From Collinsella sp. AF20-14LB (GTDB lineage Bacteria; Actinomycetota; Coriobacteriia; Coriobacteriales; Coriobacteriaceae), in contig NZ_QRWD01000013.1 in NCBI RefSeq assembly GCF_003459505.1, forward strand, positions 1 to 24,209: a stretch of DNA of 24,209 bases, given 5' to 3'. Under the pieces are notes generated by a model that saw only the letters and a list, made by a program, of their open reading frames with translations, was not told where the DNA came from and searched no databases. Every line of letters starts with the position of its first letter. Within the stretch, counting starts at the first letter, position 1. Positions 15,095 through 22,394 of the stretch are shown in pieces. A program made the position numbers and the translations under genes.

Positions 15095-15456
15095 GGTGCA
15101 CCGTCACGGTCGAGGGCCGAATGCCGAGCCTGAACGACTACATCAGCGCCGAGCGCGCCAACCGCTACAAGGCGGCGGCCATGAAGAAGCGCGAGACGGC
15201 GCGCGTGAGGGCGGCGGCCATGCAGCAGCGCGCGCCGCGCTTCGAGCGCCGGGTGACCGTGCGCACCACGTTCTACGAGCCCGACATGCGCCGCGACGCC
15301 GACAACGTGGGCTTCGCGCGCAAGTTCGTGCTCGACGGCCTGGTGGCGGCGGGCGTAATCAAGGACGACTCCCGCAAGTACGTGGAGCAGTGCCCCGACA
15401 GGGTGCTCACCGACAGGGCGCGCCCCCGCGTGGTCGTGGAGGTGAGCGACGAGTGA
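15091..15456 (+). CDS. RusA-like Holliday junction resolvase
   Basis: A 121-residue protein matching the RusA endodeoxyribonuclease family, which cuts four-way junctions as a dimer and in phages helps resolve replication or recombination intermediates. The motif RRDADN gives Asp69 and Asp71, and VIKDD gives Asp92/93, corresponding to the three catalytic aspartates of RusA (RDLDN and LDD). The N-terminal MPSLNDYI is also family-like. ATG at 15091 overlaps the previous stop codon (ATGA) and the next gene begins at an overlapping GTGA. It serves the ERF/SSB recombination genes downstream. Confidence 0.88.
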   Translation: MRCTVTVEGRMPSLNDYISAERANRYKAAAMKKRETARVRAAAMQQRAPRFERRVTVRTTFYEPDMRRDADNVGFARKFVLDGLVAAGVIKDDSRKYVEQCPDRVLTDRARPRVVVEVSDE

Positions 15457-16010
15457 CCCGCCGAGACAAGGGCAGGCCACACAGGGCGTGGCGCAAGGCC
15501 GACCTCGACCGCATAGCCGAGCTGGCGGGAAAGGTGCCCGCCCGCGAGATTCGCCGCGAGCTGCGGCTGTCCAAGAACCAGTTGGATAACGCGCGGCGCG
15601 TGATCAACGCCAGCGGCGGCCACGTGTCCCTGCGCTGCTACCGCCACCGCCTGGAGCTGTGCCCGTCGTGCGGGTGCCGCAGGGCGACCCTCGGCAAGGA
15701 CGGCATCTGCGAACCGTGCAGACGCCAGCAGCAGCTTGAGGCCATAGAGGCCCGCATAGCCGAGCTGCTGCCGAGGCTGACCGCAGAGGAGCGCCGCACC
15801 TACGAGCGCACCGAGTGCGGCCGAGAGAGCCGCGCCGACCCCATGCCGCAGGCCCCGGACGCCTCGGGCATGAGCCGCTACGCCGCCGACAAGGCAGCAG
15901 AGGCGCACGACGAGGCCATGGAGCGGTGGCTGTGCCGCTACCTGTACCGCAGGGTCAAGGCGGCGCAGAAGCGCAAGGAGCGCATAGAGAAAAAAGTTCC
16001 GAAATCCTGA
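15453..16010 (+). CDS. HTH and zinc-finger protein, unknown role
   Basis: A 185-residue basic protein. Residues about 13-51 (AELAGKVPAREIRRELRLSK region) look like a homeodomain-type helix-turn-helix of phage and transposase proteins. A four-cysteine zinc site, CPSC (70-73) and CEPC (86-89), follows, then a long helical, charged C-terminus. It starts at GTG 15453, overlapping the RusA-like stop codon; the open frame extends upstream but antisense-like residues there are not coding. It may bind DNA or regulate the operon. An AT-rich stretch with a weak AAAAGT/ACTTTT hairpin (16010-16028) follows. Confidence 0.75.
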   Translation: MTRRDKGRPHRAWRKADLDRIAELAGKVPAREIRRELRLSKNQLDNARRVINASGGHVSLRCYRHRLELCPSCGCRRATLGKDGICEPCRRQQQLEAIEARIAELLPRLTAEERRTYERTECGRESRADPMPQAPDASGMSRYAADKAAEAHDEAMERWLCRYLYRRVKAAQKRKERIEKKVPKS

Positions 16011-16052
16011 AAAGTTTTTATCACTTTTAGTTTTCCCAGTTAGGAGACCCAA

Positions 16053-16349
16053 ATGCTCACGGAAATCATCAGCAAGACCGTCGCGGACAAGACGGTGGAC
16101 AGCATCCTGAAGCGCATCGAGCGCGCCGTCCCCGTGCCCGAGCCGGGCGACGGCGGCTTCGACGCCGCCATGCGCCAGGCGTTCAACATGGGGGCCGCCT
16201 GCATGGCCGCGCAAATCAAGAACGGCCCCGTGCCCACCAAGCGCATCGCGCTCATGGGCGAGGTGGCCCGCGTGGCGTGCCGCGCCCGCCTGGTGGGCAT
16301 GGAGTGCCGCGTGGTCGTAGACGAGGAGGCCCGCGCATGCAATCGCTAG
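16053..16349 (+). CDS. Unknown early phage protein (98 residues)
   Basis: A helical protein without recognised family; it has an amphipathic N-terminus (LTEIISKTVADKTVDSILKR) and a compact Ala/Met-rich centre. ATG at 16053 follows TAGGAG. It is preceded by one of the few AT-rich gaps in the operon, so translation restarts here. It overlaps the ParB-like gene by 13 bases. Confidence 0.7.
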   Translation: MLTEIISKTVADKTVDSILKRIERAVPVPEPGDGGFDAAMRQAFNMGAACMAAQIKNGPVPTKRIALMGEVARVACRARLVGMECRVVVDEEARACNR

Positions 16350-17620
16350 AGGAGGTCGCGATCTGCGACGTGTACCCCTACGAGCGCGCCGACGGCGAGC
16401 CGATGAACCCGCGCGACTTCACCACCAGGGAGAGCGCCGAGCACATCGCGGGCCTGGCCGCGCAGTTCAAGGCCAACCGCCTCAACCCCGGACAGCCCGT
16501 CATGAAGCCCATCCTGTACAAGGAGGGCGGCATCTACTGGATCATCGACGGCGAGTGCCGCGTGCGCGCCATGAGGGCCATCGGCACCGAGCGTTTCCTC
16601 GCCGAGGTCTACGACGACCTGGACGACGCCGAGCTGGCGCGCGTGGAGGCCGCCAAGGCCATGGTGGAGACCGACGCCAAGCTGGGGCTGACCGCCGAGG
16701 AGAAGTCGCGCGGCGTGCAGACCATGCTGGCGCTCGACATTCCCGACGAGGAGGTGGCCGTGGCCGCCCGCACCGACGCGGGCACCGTGGCCAAGGCGCG
16801 CCGCGCCGCCCGCAGGGTGCAGGACGCCGCCTACGACATGACGCTCGACCGCCTGGCGGCCATCGCCGAGTTCGATGGCGACGACGAGGCCGTGGCCGAG
16901 CTGCGCGACTGCAAGCAGTCCGAATGGCAGCGCGTGTACGCGGGCCTGAAGGCCAAGGCCGAGCAGAGGCGCAACCGCGCCGAGGTGGTGGCGGTGCTTG
17001 CCGACGCGGGCGTCGAGTTCGTCGACGAATGCCCCGAGGGCTTCGCCGCATGCCGCACGTTTTCCGACTACCGCCCCGACCTGGCGGCGCTGGACGCCTA
17101 CGTGGCCGACAACGCGGGCGCGGGGCTTCTGGCCGAGGAGACGTCGTTCGGCGTGACCCTGCTGGCGCCGGTGGCCGAGGGGGCCGACGAGGCCGCACAG
17201 GCCGCAGCCCAGCGCAAGGCCGACTTCCAGGCCGCCTACGAGGACGGCGCGAAGGCCCGCCGCGAGTGGCTTGCCGCCCACGCGGGCGACCTCAAGTCGA
17301 TGCGCCGCACGGCTCTGGCGCTGACCGCGTTCGTCATGGAGGCCGAGGCCGTGGAATCGTTCGAGGAGCTGCTGGGCCGACCCATCGACCGCACGCCCAC
17401 CGAGCTGGCCGTGGCCATGGGCTGGCGGGCAGCGTGGAACATGAGCGGCTGGACGGCCTGGAGCCTCATGGAAGGCGGCAGCTCCGTGTACTTCAACCGA
17501 GCGACGGTCGAGAGCGTGACCATCATCTACGAGGCCATGAAGGCCGACGGCTACGAGCCGAACGCGGCCGAGACGGAAACCTACGAGGCGTGCATGGCGC
17601 GCCTGGGAAGCGAGGAGTAA
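16337..17620 (+). CDS. ParB-like protein
   Basis: A 427-residue protein with an N-terminal ParB/Srx-type domain: residues about 57-83 carry KPILYKEGG and the signature IIDGECRVRAMRAIG, equivalent to the DGxRR motif of ParB. A KorB/HTH-like helical part follows (LTAEEKSRGVQTMLAL then DEEVAVAARTDAGTVAKARR, about 115-160). The C-terminal half is an Ala/Glu-rich helical region without known motif. In phage early operons such proteins occur without ParA and may act as DNA-binding or nuclease-like regulators rather than in partition; no ParA gene is visible. ATG at 16337 follows GAGGAGG. The next gene begins right after its stop codon. Confidence 0.8.
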   Translation: MQSLEEVAICDVYPYERADGEPMNPRDFTTRESAEHIAGLAAQFKANRLNPGQPVMKPILYKEGGIYWIIDGECRVRAMRAIGTERFLAEVYDDLDDAELARVEAAKAMVETDAKLGLTAEEKSRGVQTMLALDIPDEEVAVAARTDAGTVAKARRAARRVQDAAYDMTLDRLAAIAEFDGDDEAVAELRDCKQSEWQRVYAGLKAKAEQRRNRAEVVAVLADAGVEFVDECPEGFAACRTFSDYRPDLAALDAYVADNAGAGLLAEETSFGVTLLAPVAEGADEAAQAAAQRKADFQAAYEDGAKARREWLAAHAGDLKSMRRTALALTAFVMEAEAVESFEELLGRPIDRTPTELAVAMGWRAAWNMSGWTAWSLMEGGSSVYFNRATVESVTIIYEAMKADGYEPNAAETETYEACMARLGSEE

Positions 17621-18631
17621 ATGAGCGAAGCAGTTGAGGCCGAGATCATCGAGCCCGAGGAGGCGTCAGAGCTGACCGTGGCGTACTCCCCCGCCGTGAT
17701 CGAGGCCAACTTCGACGCCCTGGAGGCGCACGTGCGCAGGCTGGTGGCCGACTACGAGGGCGCGACCTACGACATGGGCAAGGACGAGAACGTGAAGGCC
17801 GCCAAGCGCGACCGCGCCTACCTCAACGGCATCGCCAAGGAGATAGACGAGCGCCGCAAGGCCGTGAGCCGCGAGTACACGAAGCCCCTGGCCGCGTTCG
17901 AGGACAGGTGCAAGGCCGTGGCGGGCATCGCGAAGCAGGCAGCCGACGGCATCAAGGCGCAGCTGGACGAGGCCGAGGAGGAGCGCCAGCTGCGCGCGTA
18001 CGCCAAGCTGCGGGAGCACTACGAGGAGTTCGCCGGGCTGCTGGCCCCCGTCGTGCCCTATGAGCGTTTCCACGAGAAGCAGTGGACCAACAAGACCTTC
18101 GGCGAGGTGAAGGCGTTCAAGGCCCTGGAGGCCAAGGTGGAGCGCCTGGCCCAGGACTGGGAAACCCTCAAGGCGCAGTTCCAGGGCGAGCCGTTCTACG
18201 ACGAGGCCGAGCGCGAGCTGTTCGCCACCCTGGACCTGGGCGCGGCCATAACGGCGGCGCACAAGGCCGAGGAGGAGCGCCGGCGCATCGCCGAGCTGAA
18301 GGCGGCCATGGAGCCGGAACCCGTGGAAGAGCCCGAACCCGAACCCGAAGCGGTGCCCGAGCCCGCGGAATGCCAGCCCGCAGAGTTCCCGCAGCCGCTT
18401 GAGCAGATGCCCGAGCCGCAGCCCGCGCCCATGTCCGCCCCGGTGCCGCCAGCGCCGCCCGCACCGGCACCCGTGGCCATGGCGGGCGACCCGTGGACGG
18501 TCGTGGTGCCGTGCGCCACGCGCGAGCAGATGCAGGGCGTCGCGGCGGCCCTCAAGGCGCAGGGCGTCGTGGGCACCATCATGCACGGCACGGTGGGCCA
18601 GGTTTACGAGCGGATGAACGGAGGCTACTAG
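17621..18631 (+). CDS. DUF1351 family phage protein
   Basis: A 336-residue protein. The N-terminal and middle part (about 15-225) is a long coiled-coil helix bundle typical of DUF1351, with YLNGIAKEIDERRKAVSREY and the aromatic WTNKTFGEVK region. It is followed by a Pro/Glu-rich linker (about 228-285) and a small C-terminal module starting at PWTVVVPC. DUF1351 genes usually sit beside ERF or RecT annealing proteins and SSB, as here, so a recombination-accessory role is likely but unproven. The start codon immediately follows the ParB-like stop and has GAGGAG upstream. Confidence 0.82.
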   Translation: MSEAVEAEIIEPEEASELTVAYSPAVIEANFDALEAHVRRLVADYEGATYDMGKDENVKAAKRDRAYLNGIAKEIDERRKAVSREYTKPLAAFEDRCKAVAGIAKQAADGIKAQLDEAEEERQLRAYAKLREHYEEFAGLLAPVVPYERFHEKQWTNKTFGEVKAFKALEAKVERLAQDWETLKAQFQGEPFYDEAERELFATLDLGAAITAAHKAEEERRRIAELKAAMEPEPVEEPEPEPEAVPEPAECQPAEFPQPLEQMPEPQPAPMSAPVPPAPPAPAPVAMAGDPWTVVVPCATREQMQGVAAALKAQGVVGTIMHGTVGQVYERMNGGY

Positions 18632-18632
18632 C

Positions 18633-19205
18633 ATGACCCAGGAACAGCAGTCCATCGACCTCATGGCGGCCGTTGCCCGCGTGCAGCGCGCCGTGGTGGT
18701 GCCCAAGGCCAAGTACAACGCTTTCGGCAAGTTCAGCTACCGCAGCTACGAGGACATAGTGGCCGCGCTGAAGGAGCCGTGCGCCAAGGAGGGCCTGGCG
18801 TTCTTCATGACCGACGAGCTGGTGCAGATAGGCGACCGCTACTACGTGAAGTCCACGGCGTGCGTGTTCCCCGCCGAGGGCGGCGAGGGCCTGCTGCAGG
18901 TGAGCGCCTACGCCCGCGAGGACGAGCACAAGAAGGGCTCGGACGACGCCCAGGTGACCGGCATGGCGTCGAGCTACGCCCGCAAGTACGCGCTGTGCGG
19001 CGCGTTCGCCATCGACGGGCAGAGCGATCCCGACGCCATGGAGGAGCAGCCCGCGCCCGAGGAGAAGCAGCCGCCCGCAGACGGCCCCTTCACGGCCCAC
19101 TGCCGCAGCTGCGGGGCGCGCTACCAGTTCGCCAGCATGCCGCAGTACATGGAGTTCGTGGCCAACAGCCCGTGCTGCCCGCGCCCCGACTGGCAGGTGG
19201 AGTAG
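18633..19205 (+). CDS. ERF-family single-strand annealing protein
   Basis: A 190-residue protein of the ERF superfamily, which anneals complementary single strands for phage recombination and genome circularisation. Visible features are VPKAKYNAFGKFSYRSYEDI (24-43), typical of the ERF opening, and SSYARKYALCGAFAI (113-127), the ERF signature. An acidic/Pro linker follows, then a C-terminal cysteine module (Cys157, Cys160, Cys181, Cys182), which looks like an added zinc ribbon. ATG at 18633 is preceded by GGAGG and lies one base beyond the DUF1351 stop codon. Works with the SSB two genes downstream. Confidence 0.9.
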   Translation: MTQEQQSIDLMAAVARVQRAVVVPKAKYNAFGKFSYRSYEDIVAALKEPCAKEGLAFFMTDELVQIGDRYYVKSTACVFPAEGGEGLLQVSAYAREDEHKKGSDDAQVTGMASSYARKYALCGAFAIDGQSDPDAMEEQPAPEEKQPPADGPFTAHCRSCGARYQFASMPQYMEFVANSPCCPRPDWQVE

Positions 19206-19559
19206 ATGCAGGCGCTCACCGAGGAGCTGGACGAGCTGACCGACAGGCTGGAGGCCGAGCTGAAGACCTGCAAGGAGTCGGGCTGCCAGTACGCCGAGAA
19301 CGAGGCCGAGTACCGCAAGGCCCTGCGCATCGCCATCCTGAACGAGCGCCAGAAGGGCACGCCCGTCACCATCATCGGCGACGTGTGCCGGGGCCAGGAG
19401 CAGATAGCGGAGGCCAAGCGCCGCCGCGACTGCTCCGAGGCCATCTACAAGGCCTCGCAGGAGGCCATCAACGTAATCAAGCTGCGTATCCGCATGGTAG
19501 ACGCGCAGATCACCCGCATCTGGAACAGCGGGGACGTAACCCAAGGAGGGTATCTATGA
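19206..19559 (+). CDS. Coiled-coil protein, unknown (117 residues)
   Basis: Nearly all alpha-helix: two charged coiled-coil stretches (about 2-25 and 70-105) flank a central NERQKGTPVTIIGDVCRGQ segment. No catalytic motif. It starts directly after the ERF stop codon and overlaps SSB by four bases (ATGA), so it is probably an accessory in the annealing/SSB module. Confidence 0.75.
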   Translation: MQALTEELDELTDRLEAELKTCKESGCQYAENEAEYRKALRIAILNERQKGTPVTIIGDVCRGQEQIAEAKRRRDCSEAIYKASQEAINVIKLRIRMVDAQITRIWNSGDVTQGGYL

Positions 19560-20113
19560 GCATCAACCGCGTGTGCATATCCGGCAACCTGACCCGCGAC
19601 CCCGTGCTGCGCTCCACGTCTGGCGGCATGTCCGTGCTGTCCATGGGCGTGGCCGTCAACGACCGCCGCAAGAACCAGCAGACCGGGCAGTGGGAGGACT
19701 ACCCGAACTTCGTGGACTGCACGCTGTTCGGCACCCGCGGCGAGAAGCTGGCGCAGTACCTCGCCAAGGGCAGCAAGGTGGCCGTCGAGGGCAAGCTGCG
19801 CTACCGCAGCTGGAACGACCAGCAGACCGGCCAGAAGCGCAGCGCGCTGGAGGTCGTGGTGGACGAGCTGGAGTTCATGAGCGGCCAGCAACAGCAGCAG
19901 GGCTACGCGCCGCAGCAGTACGCGCCCCAGGCGGCCCCGCAAGCGCCGCAGGCCCGCATGTACGGCCAGGGACGCCCCGCCCCGGCACCTGCGCCGCAGC
20001 AGCCCGCCTACGCGCCGCAGCCGGCCACTCAGCAGGCGTACGCGCCACAGCAGCAGGCCATGCCGCAGCAGCAGGCCATGCCCGATCTGTACGACGAGGA
20101 TATCCCGTTTTAG
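19556..20113 (+). CDS. ssb: Phage single-stranded DNA-binding protein
   Basis: A 185-residue SSB: an N-terminal OB fold (about 1-110, opening INRVCISGNLTRDPVLRST with the NFVDCTLFGTRGEKLAQYL region), a Gln/Pro/Ala-rich disordered linker (about 112-178), and the conserved acidic tip DEDIPF that recruits partner proteins. ATG at 19556 follows AAGGAGGG. It coats single strands during replication and ERF-dependent annealing. The CAGCAG-rich linker DNA is a slippage-prone low-complexity tract. Confidence 0.96.
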   Translation: MSINRVCISGNLTRDPVLRSTSGGMSVLSMGVAVNDRRKNQQTGQWEDYPNFVDCTLFGTRGEKLAQYLAKGSKVAVEGKLRYRSWNDQQTGQKRSALEVVVDELEFMSGQQQQQGYAPQQYAPQAAPQAPQARMYGQGRPAPAPAPQQPAYAPQPATQQAYAPQQQAMPQQQAMPDLYDEDIPF

Positions 20114-20132
20114 GGAAGGCGACGGCGACACT

Positions 20133-20834
20133 ATGGGCATGGTTATACACGACGACTTCTGGGCGGCCGCGCAGGCCATGCCCGAGAAGCAGCGCGCGCC
20201 GTTCATCTACGCCATCGTCGAGTACCGGTTCACGGGCAAGGAGCCGCAGGGCAGCCCCGCGTGGCTGCCTACCTTCCTGGTGCTCAAGGGCAGGCTCGAC
20301 ATGGGCGACGAGAAGAGCGAGCGCGCAAGGAAGGCGGCCAACGCCCGCTGGGGCAACAGGCCGGGGAAGGAAGACGCGGTGGACGATGCGGCGGCACGGG
20401 CGCAAGCCGATGCGCAAGCACATGCGGGAGCATATGCGGATACAGATGCAGTCGCACATGCGCAAGCAGATGCGGATGCACATGCAGGCGCATCGAGTTG
20501 CGGCAATGCAGAGGTTGAGGTTGAGGTTGAGTATATAGATAACCCCTTAATCCCCTTTGACGAAATCGTGCATGCGCTCAACGAGGCAGCCGGCACCCGC
20601 TACCGCTCAAGCAGCGCCAAGACCCGCAGGCTGATACACGCCCGCTGGGCCGAGGGCTACCGCCTCCCCGACTTCCTGGCCGTCATCGACACGATGGCAG
20701 CCGAGTGGGCGGGCGACCCGAAGATGGCCAAGTACCTGCGGCCCTCCACGCTGTTCTCGCCGAAGTTCGAGGACTACGTGAACCGCGGCCCGAGGACCCG
20801 GAAGGAGGCCGACGGCTATGCCGAGTACGACTGA
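20133..20834 (+). CDS. Phage replisome organizer (DUF6291-like N-terminus, Phg_2220_C-like C-terminus)
   Basis: A 233-residue predicted replication initiator. The N-terminus (about 1-75; FIYAIVEYRFTGKEP) resembles DUF6291-type replication proteins. The C-terminus (about 147-222) matches the conserved phage C-terminal domain: YRSSSAKTRRLIHARWAEGY and DPKMAKYLRPSTLFSPKFEDY. The linker (90-134) is an Ala-x-Ala-x repeat followed by EVEVEVE, encoded by a DNA repeat that looks like an origin. By analogy to lambda O and DnaD-like organizers it would bind the phage origin and bring in the loader encoded next. ATG at 20133 follows GAAGG; the end overlaps the loader gene by 17 bases. Confidence 0.85.
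   Translation: MGMVIHDDFWAAAQAMPEKQRAPFIYAIVEYRFTGKEPQGSPAWLPTFLVLKGRLDMGDEKSERARKAANARWGNRPGKEDAVDDAAARAQADAQAHAGAYADTDAVAHAQADADAHAGASSCGNAEVEVEVEYIDNPLIPFDEIVHALNEAAGTRYRSSSAKTRRLIHARWAEGYRLPDFLAVIDTMAAEWAGDPKMAKYLRPSTLFSPKFEDYVNRGPRTRKEADGYAEYD
20400..20495. repeat. Eight 12-bp iteron-like repeats, candidate phage origin
   Basis: Units start at 20400 and every 12 bases to 20484, with consensus close to GCGCAAGCACAT; positions 1, 2 and 8 are invariant and the last unit is degenerate. The repeat is in register with codons, yet its codons (CAA, GAT, CAT, GCA) differ from the C/G-ending codons around it, which suggests selection on the DNA rather than the protein. It lies in the replisome organizer gene, as origins often do in temperate phages. 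Confidence 0.7.
20511..20564. other. GAGGTT repeat and AT-rich patch next to the iterons
   Basis: Three GAGGTT hexamers plus GAG (20511-20531) are followed by an AT-rich stretch beginning TATATAGATAAC (20532 onward) in otherwise very GC-rich DNA. This is the position and composition expected of a duplex-unwinding element beside initiator-binding repeats. Confidence 0.5.
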
Positions 20835-21546
20835 GTGCCCCCACTGCGGGGCGCAGCTGGAGGTCCGCTACGTGGTGCTGGCTGGCCGCCGCACCTTCTG
20901 CGGCTGGAAGCCGTGCGGCTGCCCGGGTGCCGTGGCGGAGCGCGACGAGCGTTCGCGCCTTGAGGCCAGGGCCAAGGCCGAGGAGGCCGCAGCCAAACGC
21001 CGCCGGGCCTACGAGCGGGCCGGAATCAAGCCCCGCTTCATGACGGCCGCCTCCCCCATGGCCGAAGGCATTGCCGCGAAGGTTGAGCAAGGGCGCGGGG
21101 CGTACATCTGCGGCCCCGTGGGAACCGGCAAGACCCACCTGGCGAGCGCCGTGGCGCGGCTCCTGGTGGACGGCGGCACCAGCGTGAGGGTGACCGACAT
21201 GCTGGGCGTGCTGGCCGCCATCAAGGGCACCTACGGCGGCGACGGCACCGAGGACGGCGTGCTGTCCAGGCTCTCCCGCGTGGGGTGCCTGGTGCTGGAC
21301 GACCTGGGCAAGGAGTCCCCCACCGACTGGACGCTGGGGCAGGTGTTCCGCGTCGTGAACGACAGGTACGAGAACATGAGGCCCGTGGTCGTGACCACGC
21401 AGTACGGCAAGGGCGACCTCATACGCCGCCTGGCCAAGAACGGCGACGAGGAGACGGCGGTGGCCATCGTGAGCCGCCTGTCGGAGATGTGCGACAAGTA
21501 CGAGCTGCAAGGCAAGGACAGGAGGCTATCGAATGGCAAACGTTGA
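20818..21546 (+). CDS. DnaC/IstB-like helicase loader ATPase
   Basis: A 242-residue AAA+ protein predicted to load the replicative helicase at the phage origin. The N-terminus has a zinc-ribbon-like set of cysteines (CPHC at 7-10, CGW and CGC at 28-35), then a basic helical linker, Walker A GPVGTGKT (99-106), Walker B CLVLDDLG (157-164), a sensor-I-like VVVTTQY and an arginine-rich C-terminus. No phage helicase gene is in the window, so it probably hijacks host DnaB. ATG at 20818 lies within the 3' end of the organizer gene with GGAGG upstream. It overlaps the HNH gene by 14 bases. Confidence 0.9.
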   Translation: MPSTTECPHCGAQLEVRYVVLAGRRTFCGWKPCGCPGAVAERDERSRLEARAKAEEAAAKRRRAYERAGIKPRFMTAASPMAEGIAAKVEQGRGAYICGPVGTGKTHLASAVARLLVDGGTSVRVTDMLGVLAAIKGTYGGDGTEDGVLSRLSRVGCLVLDDLGKESPTDWTLGQVFRVVNDRYENMRPVVVTTQYGKGDLIRRLAKNGDEETAVAIVSRLSEMCDKYELQGKDRRLSNGKR

Positions 21547-21928
21547 CACGCTGCCCGAGATCCTGCGCCCCCTCATGGAGGGGCCGAGCATCGAGACGCC
21601 CAGGTGCGCCGTGTGCGGCGCGCCGTGGCCGCTCAACCGCCACCACATCGTGAGGCGCGGGGCGGGCAAGCTGTTCCGCGACGGGCGCGAGGTTCCCAAG
21701 CCCACGGTGATGCTGTGCGGCAGCGGCAACGGCAGCGGCTGCCACGGGCTGGCGCACGCCAACCGGCTGCACTTCCGCTGGGTCAGGGCCGAGCAGAGGT
21801 TCAACCGTCCCGCCCCGCCGGGCTCGTGGCACTGGGAGTACCTGCTGCTGCCGGAACCGACCAAGTACGCGGATGCCCTGGCCATGGACGGCTGGGGTCG
21901 GCTGCCGAGGGGCAGGCGGTGCATGTGA
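21533..21928 (+). CDS. HNH-like endonuclease domain protein
   Basis: A 131-residue protein with a zinc-stabilised HNH-type pattern: CAVCG (25-29), the NRHHIV strand with His37-His38, and GSGCHGLAHANRLHFRW with Cys70, His71 and further histidines. The spacing fits a phage HNH/recombination-associated nuclease, but the canonical Asn position is less clear, so catalytic activity is not certain. ATG at 21533 follows AGGAGG inside the end of the loader gene. It may process DNA in replication or recombination. Confidence 0.72.
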   Translation: MANVDTLPEILRPLMEGPSIETPRCAVCGAPWPLNRHHIVRRGAGKLFRDGREVPKPTVMLCGSGNGSGCHGLAHANRLHFRWVRAEQRFNRPAPPGSWHWEYLLLPEPTKYADALAMDGWGRLPRGRRCM

Positions 21929-22173
21929 GCGGGTACGAGCCTTCAAGCGGGTGGAACCTCCCGCCCGGGTGCTTCGAGTCCGACCCCAGGGCACCGTGGA
22001 ACCGGCCCGACCCGTGGGAGGGCCGCACGTGCCGGGAGTGCCGCTTCTGCGGCCGCGTGCAGGGCGCTGGCGGCGAGGCCGTGTGCGCCTGCGACGCCAT
22101 GACGGGCGGCGGCCCCGACGTGGAGGCGGTAGACGAGACAAGCGAGGCATGCGAGTGCTTCGAGTTCGAATAG
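21925..22173 (+). CDS. Cysteine-rich small phage protein (82 residues)
   Basis: A small acidic protein with an aromatic N-terminus (GWNLPPGCFESDP) and a cluster TCRECRFCG then CACDAM and ACECF, suggesting one or two bound metals. GTG at 21925 overlaps the previous stop codon (GTGA); a second GTG at 21919 is possible and has GAGGGG at a better distance. Such Cys-rich proteins are common in phage early regions; function unknown. Confidence 0.65.
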   Translation: MSGYEPSSGWNLPPGCFESDPRAPWNRPDPWEGRTCRECRFCGRVQGAGGEAVCACDAMTGGGPDVEAVDETSEACECFEFE

Positions 22174-22184
22174 GAGACGAAACG

Positions 22185-22394
22185 ATGAAGAAGATCTACG
22201 CGGTGGCCACGGAGAGCGACGTGGTGCTGGCGTTCGAGAGCAGATCGGACGCAGACGAGTACGCAGGCGAGCACGACGGCATGGCGGTGCTGCCGGTGCC
22301 GTGCGTGGGGGCCTACGAGTACCCCAGCGAGAAGCCGGCCACCGACTGGGACCGAATCGCGGAAACGCTGCCGAAGGGAGGCGAGCAGGCATGA
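22185..22394 (+). CDS. Unknown small phage protein (69 residues)
   Basis: The opening KKIYAVATESDVVLAFESRSDADEYA looks like a short beta-alpha fold, seen in many small phage proteins with a role as yet unknown. ATG at 22185 has TAGGAG upstream. It overlaps the next start by four bases (ATGA). Confidence 0.7.
   Translation: MKKIYAVATESDVVLAFESRSDADEYAGEHDGMAVLPVPCVGAYEYPSEKPATDWDRIAETLPKGGEQA

Noticed and set aside
15985..16030. Programmed -1 frameshift at the AAAAAAG run near the end of the HTH/zinc-finger gene
   Set aside because: The alternative frame adds only about a dozen residues before a stop codon, and no strong downstream structure is visible.
15273..21510. Long - strand frames opposite the early operon
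   Set aside because: They mirror confident + strand genes, and their composition (Leu/Gly/His/Arg-rich) is typical of antisense frames in GC-rich DNA.
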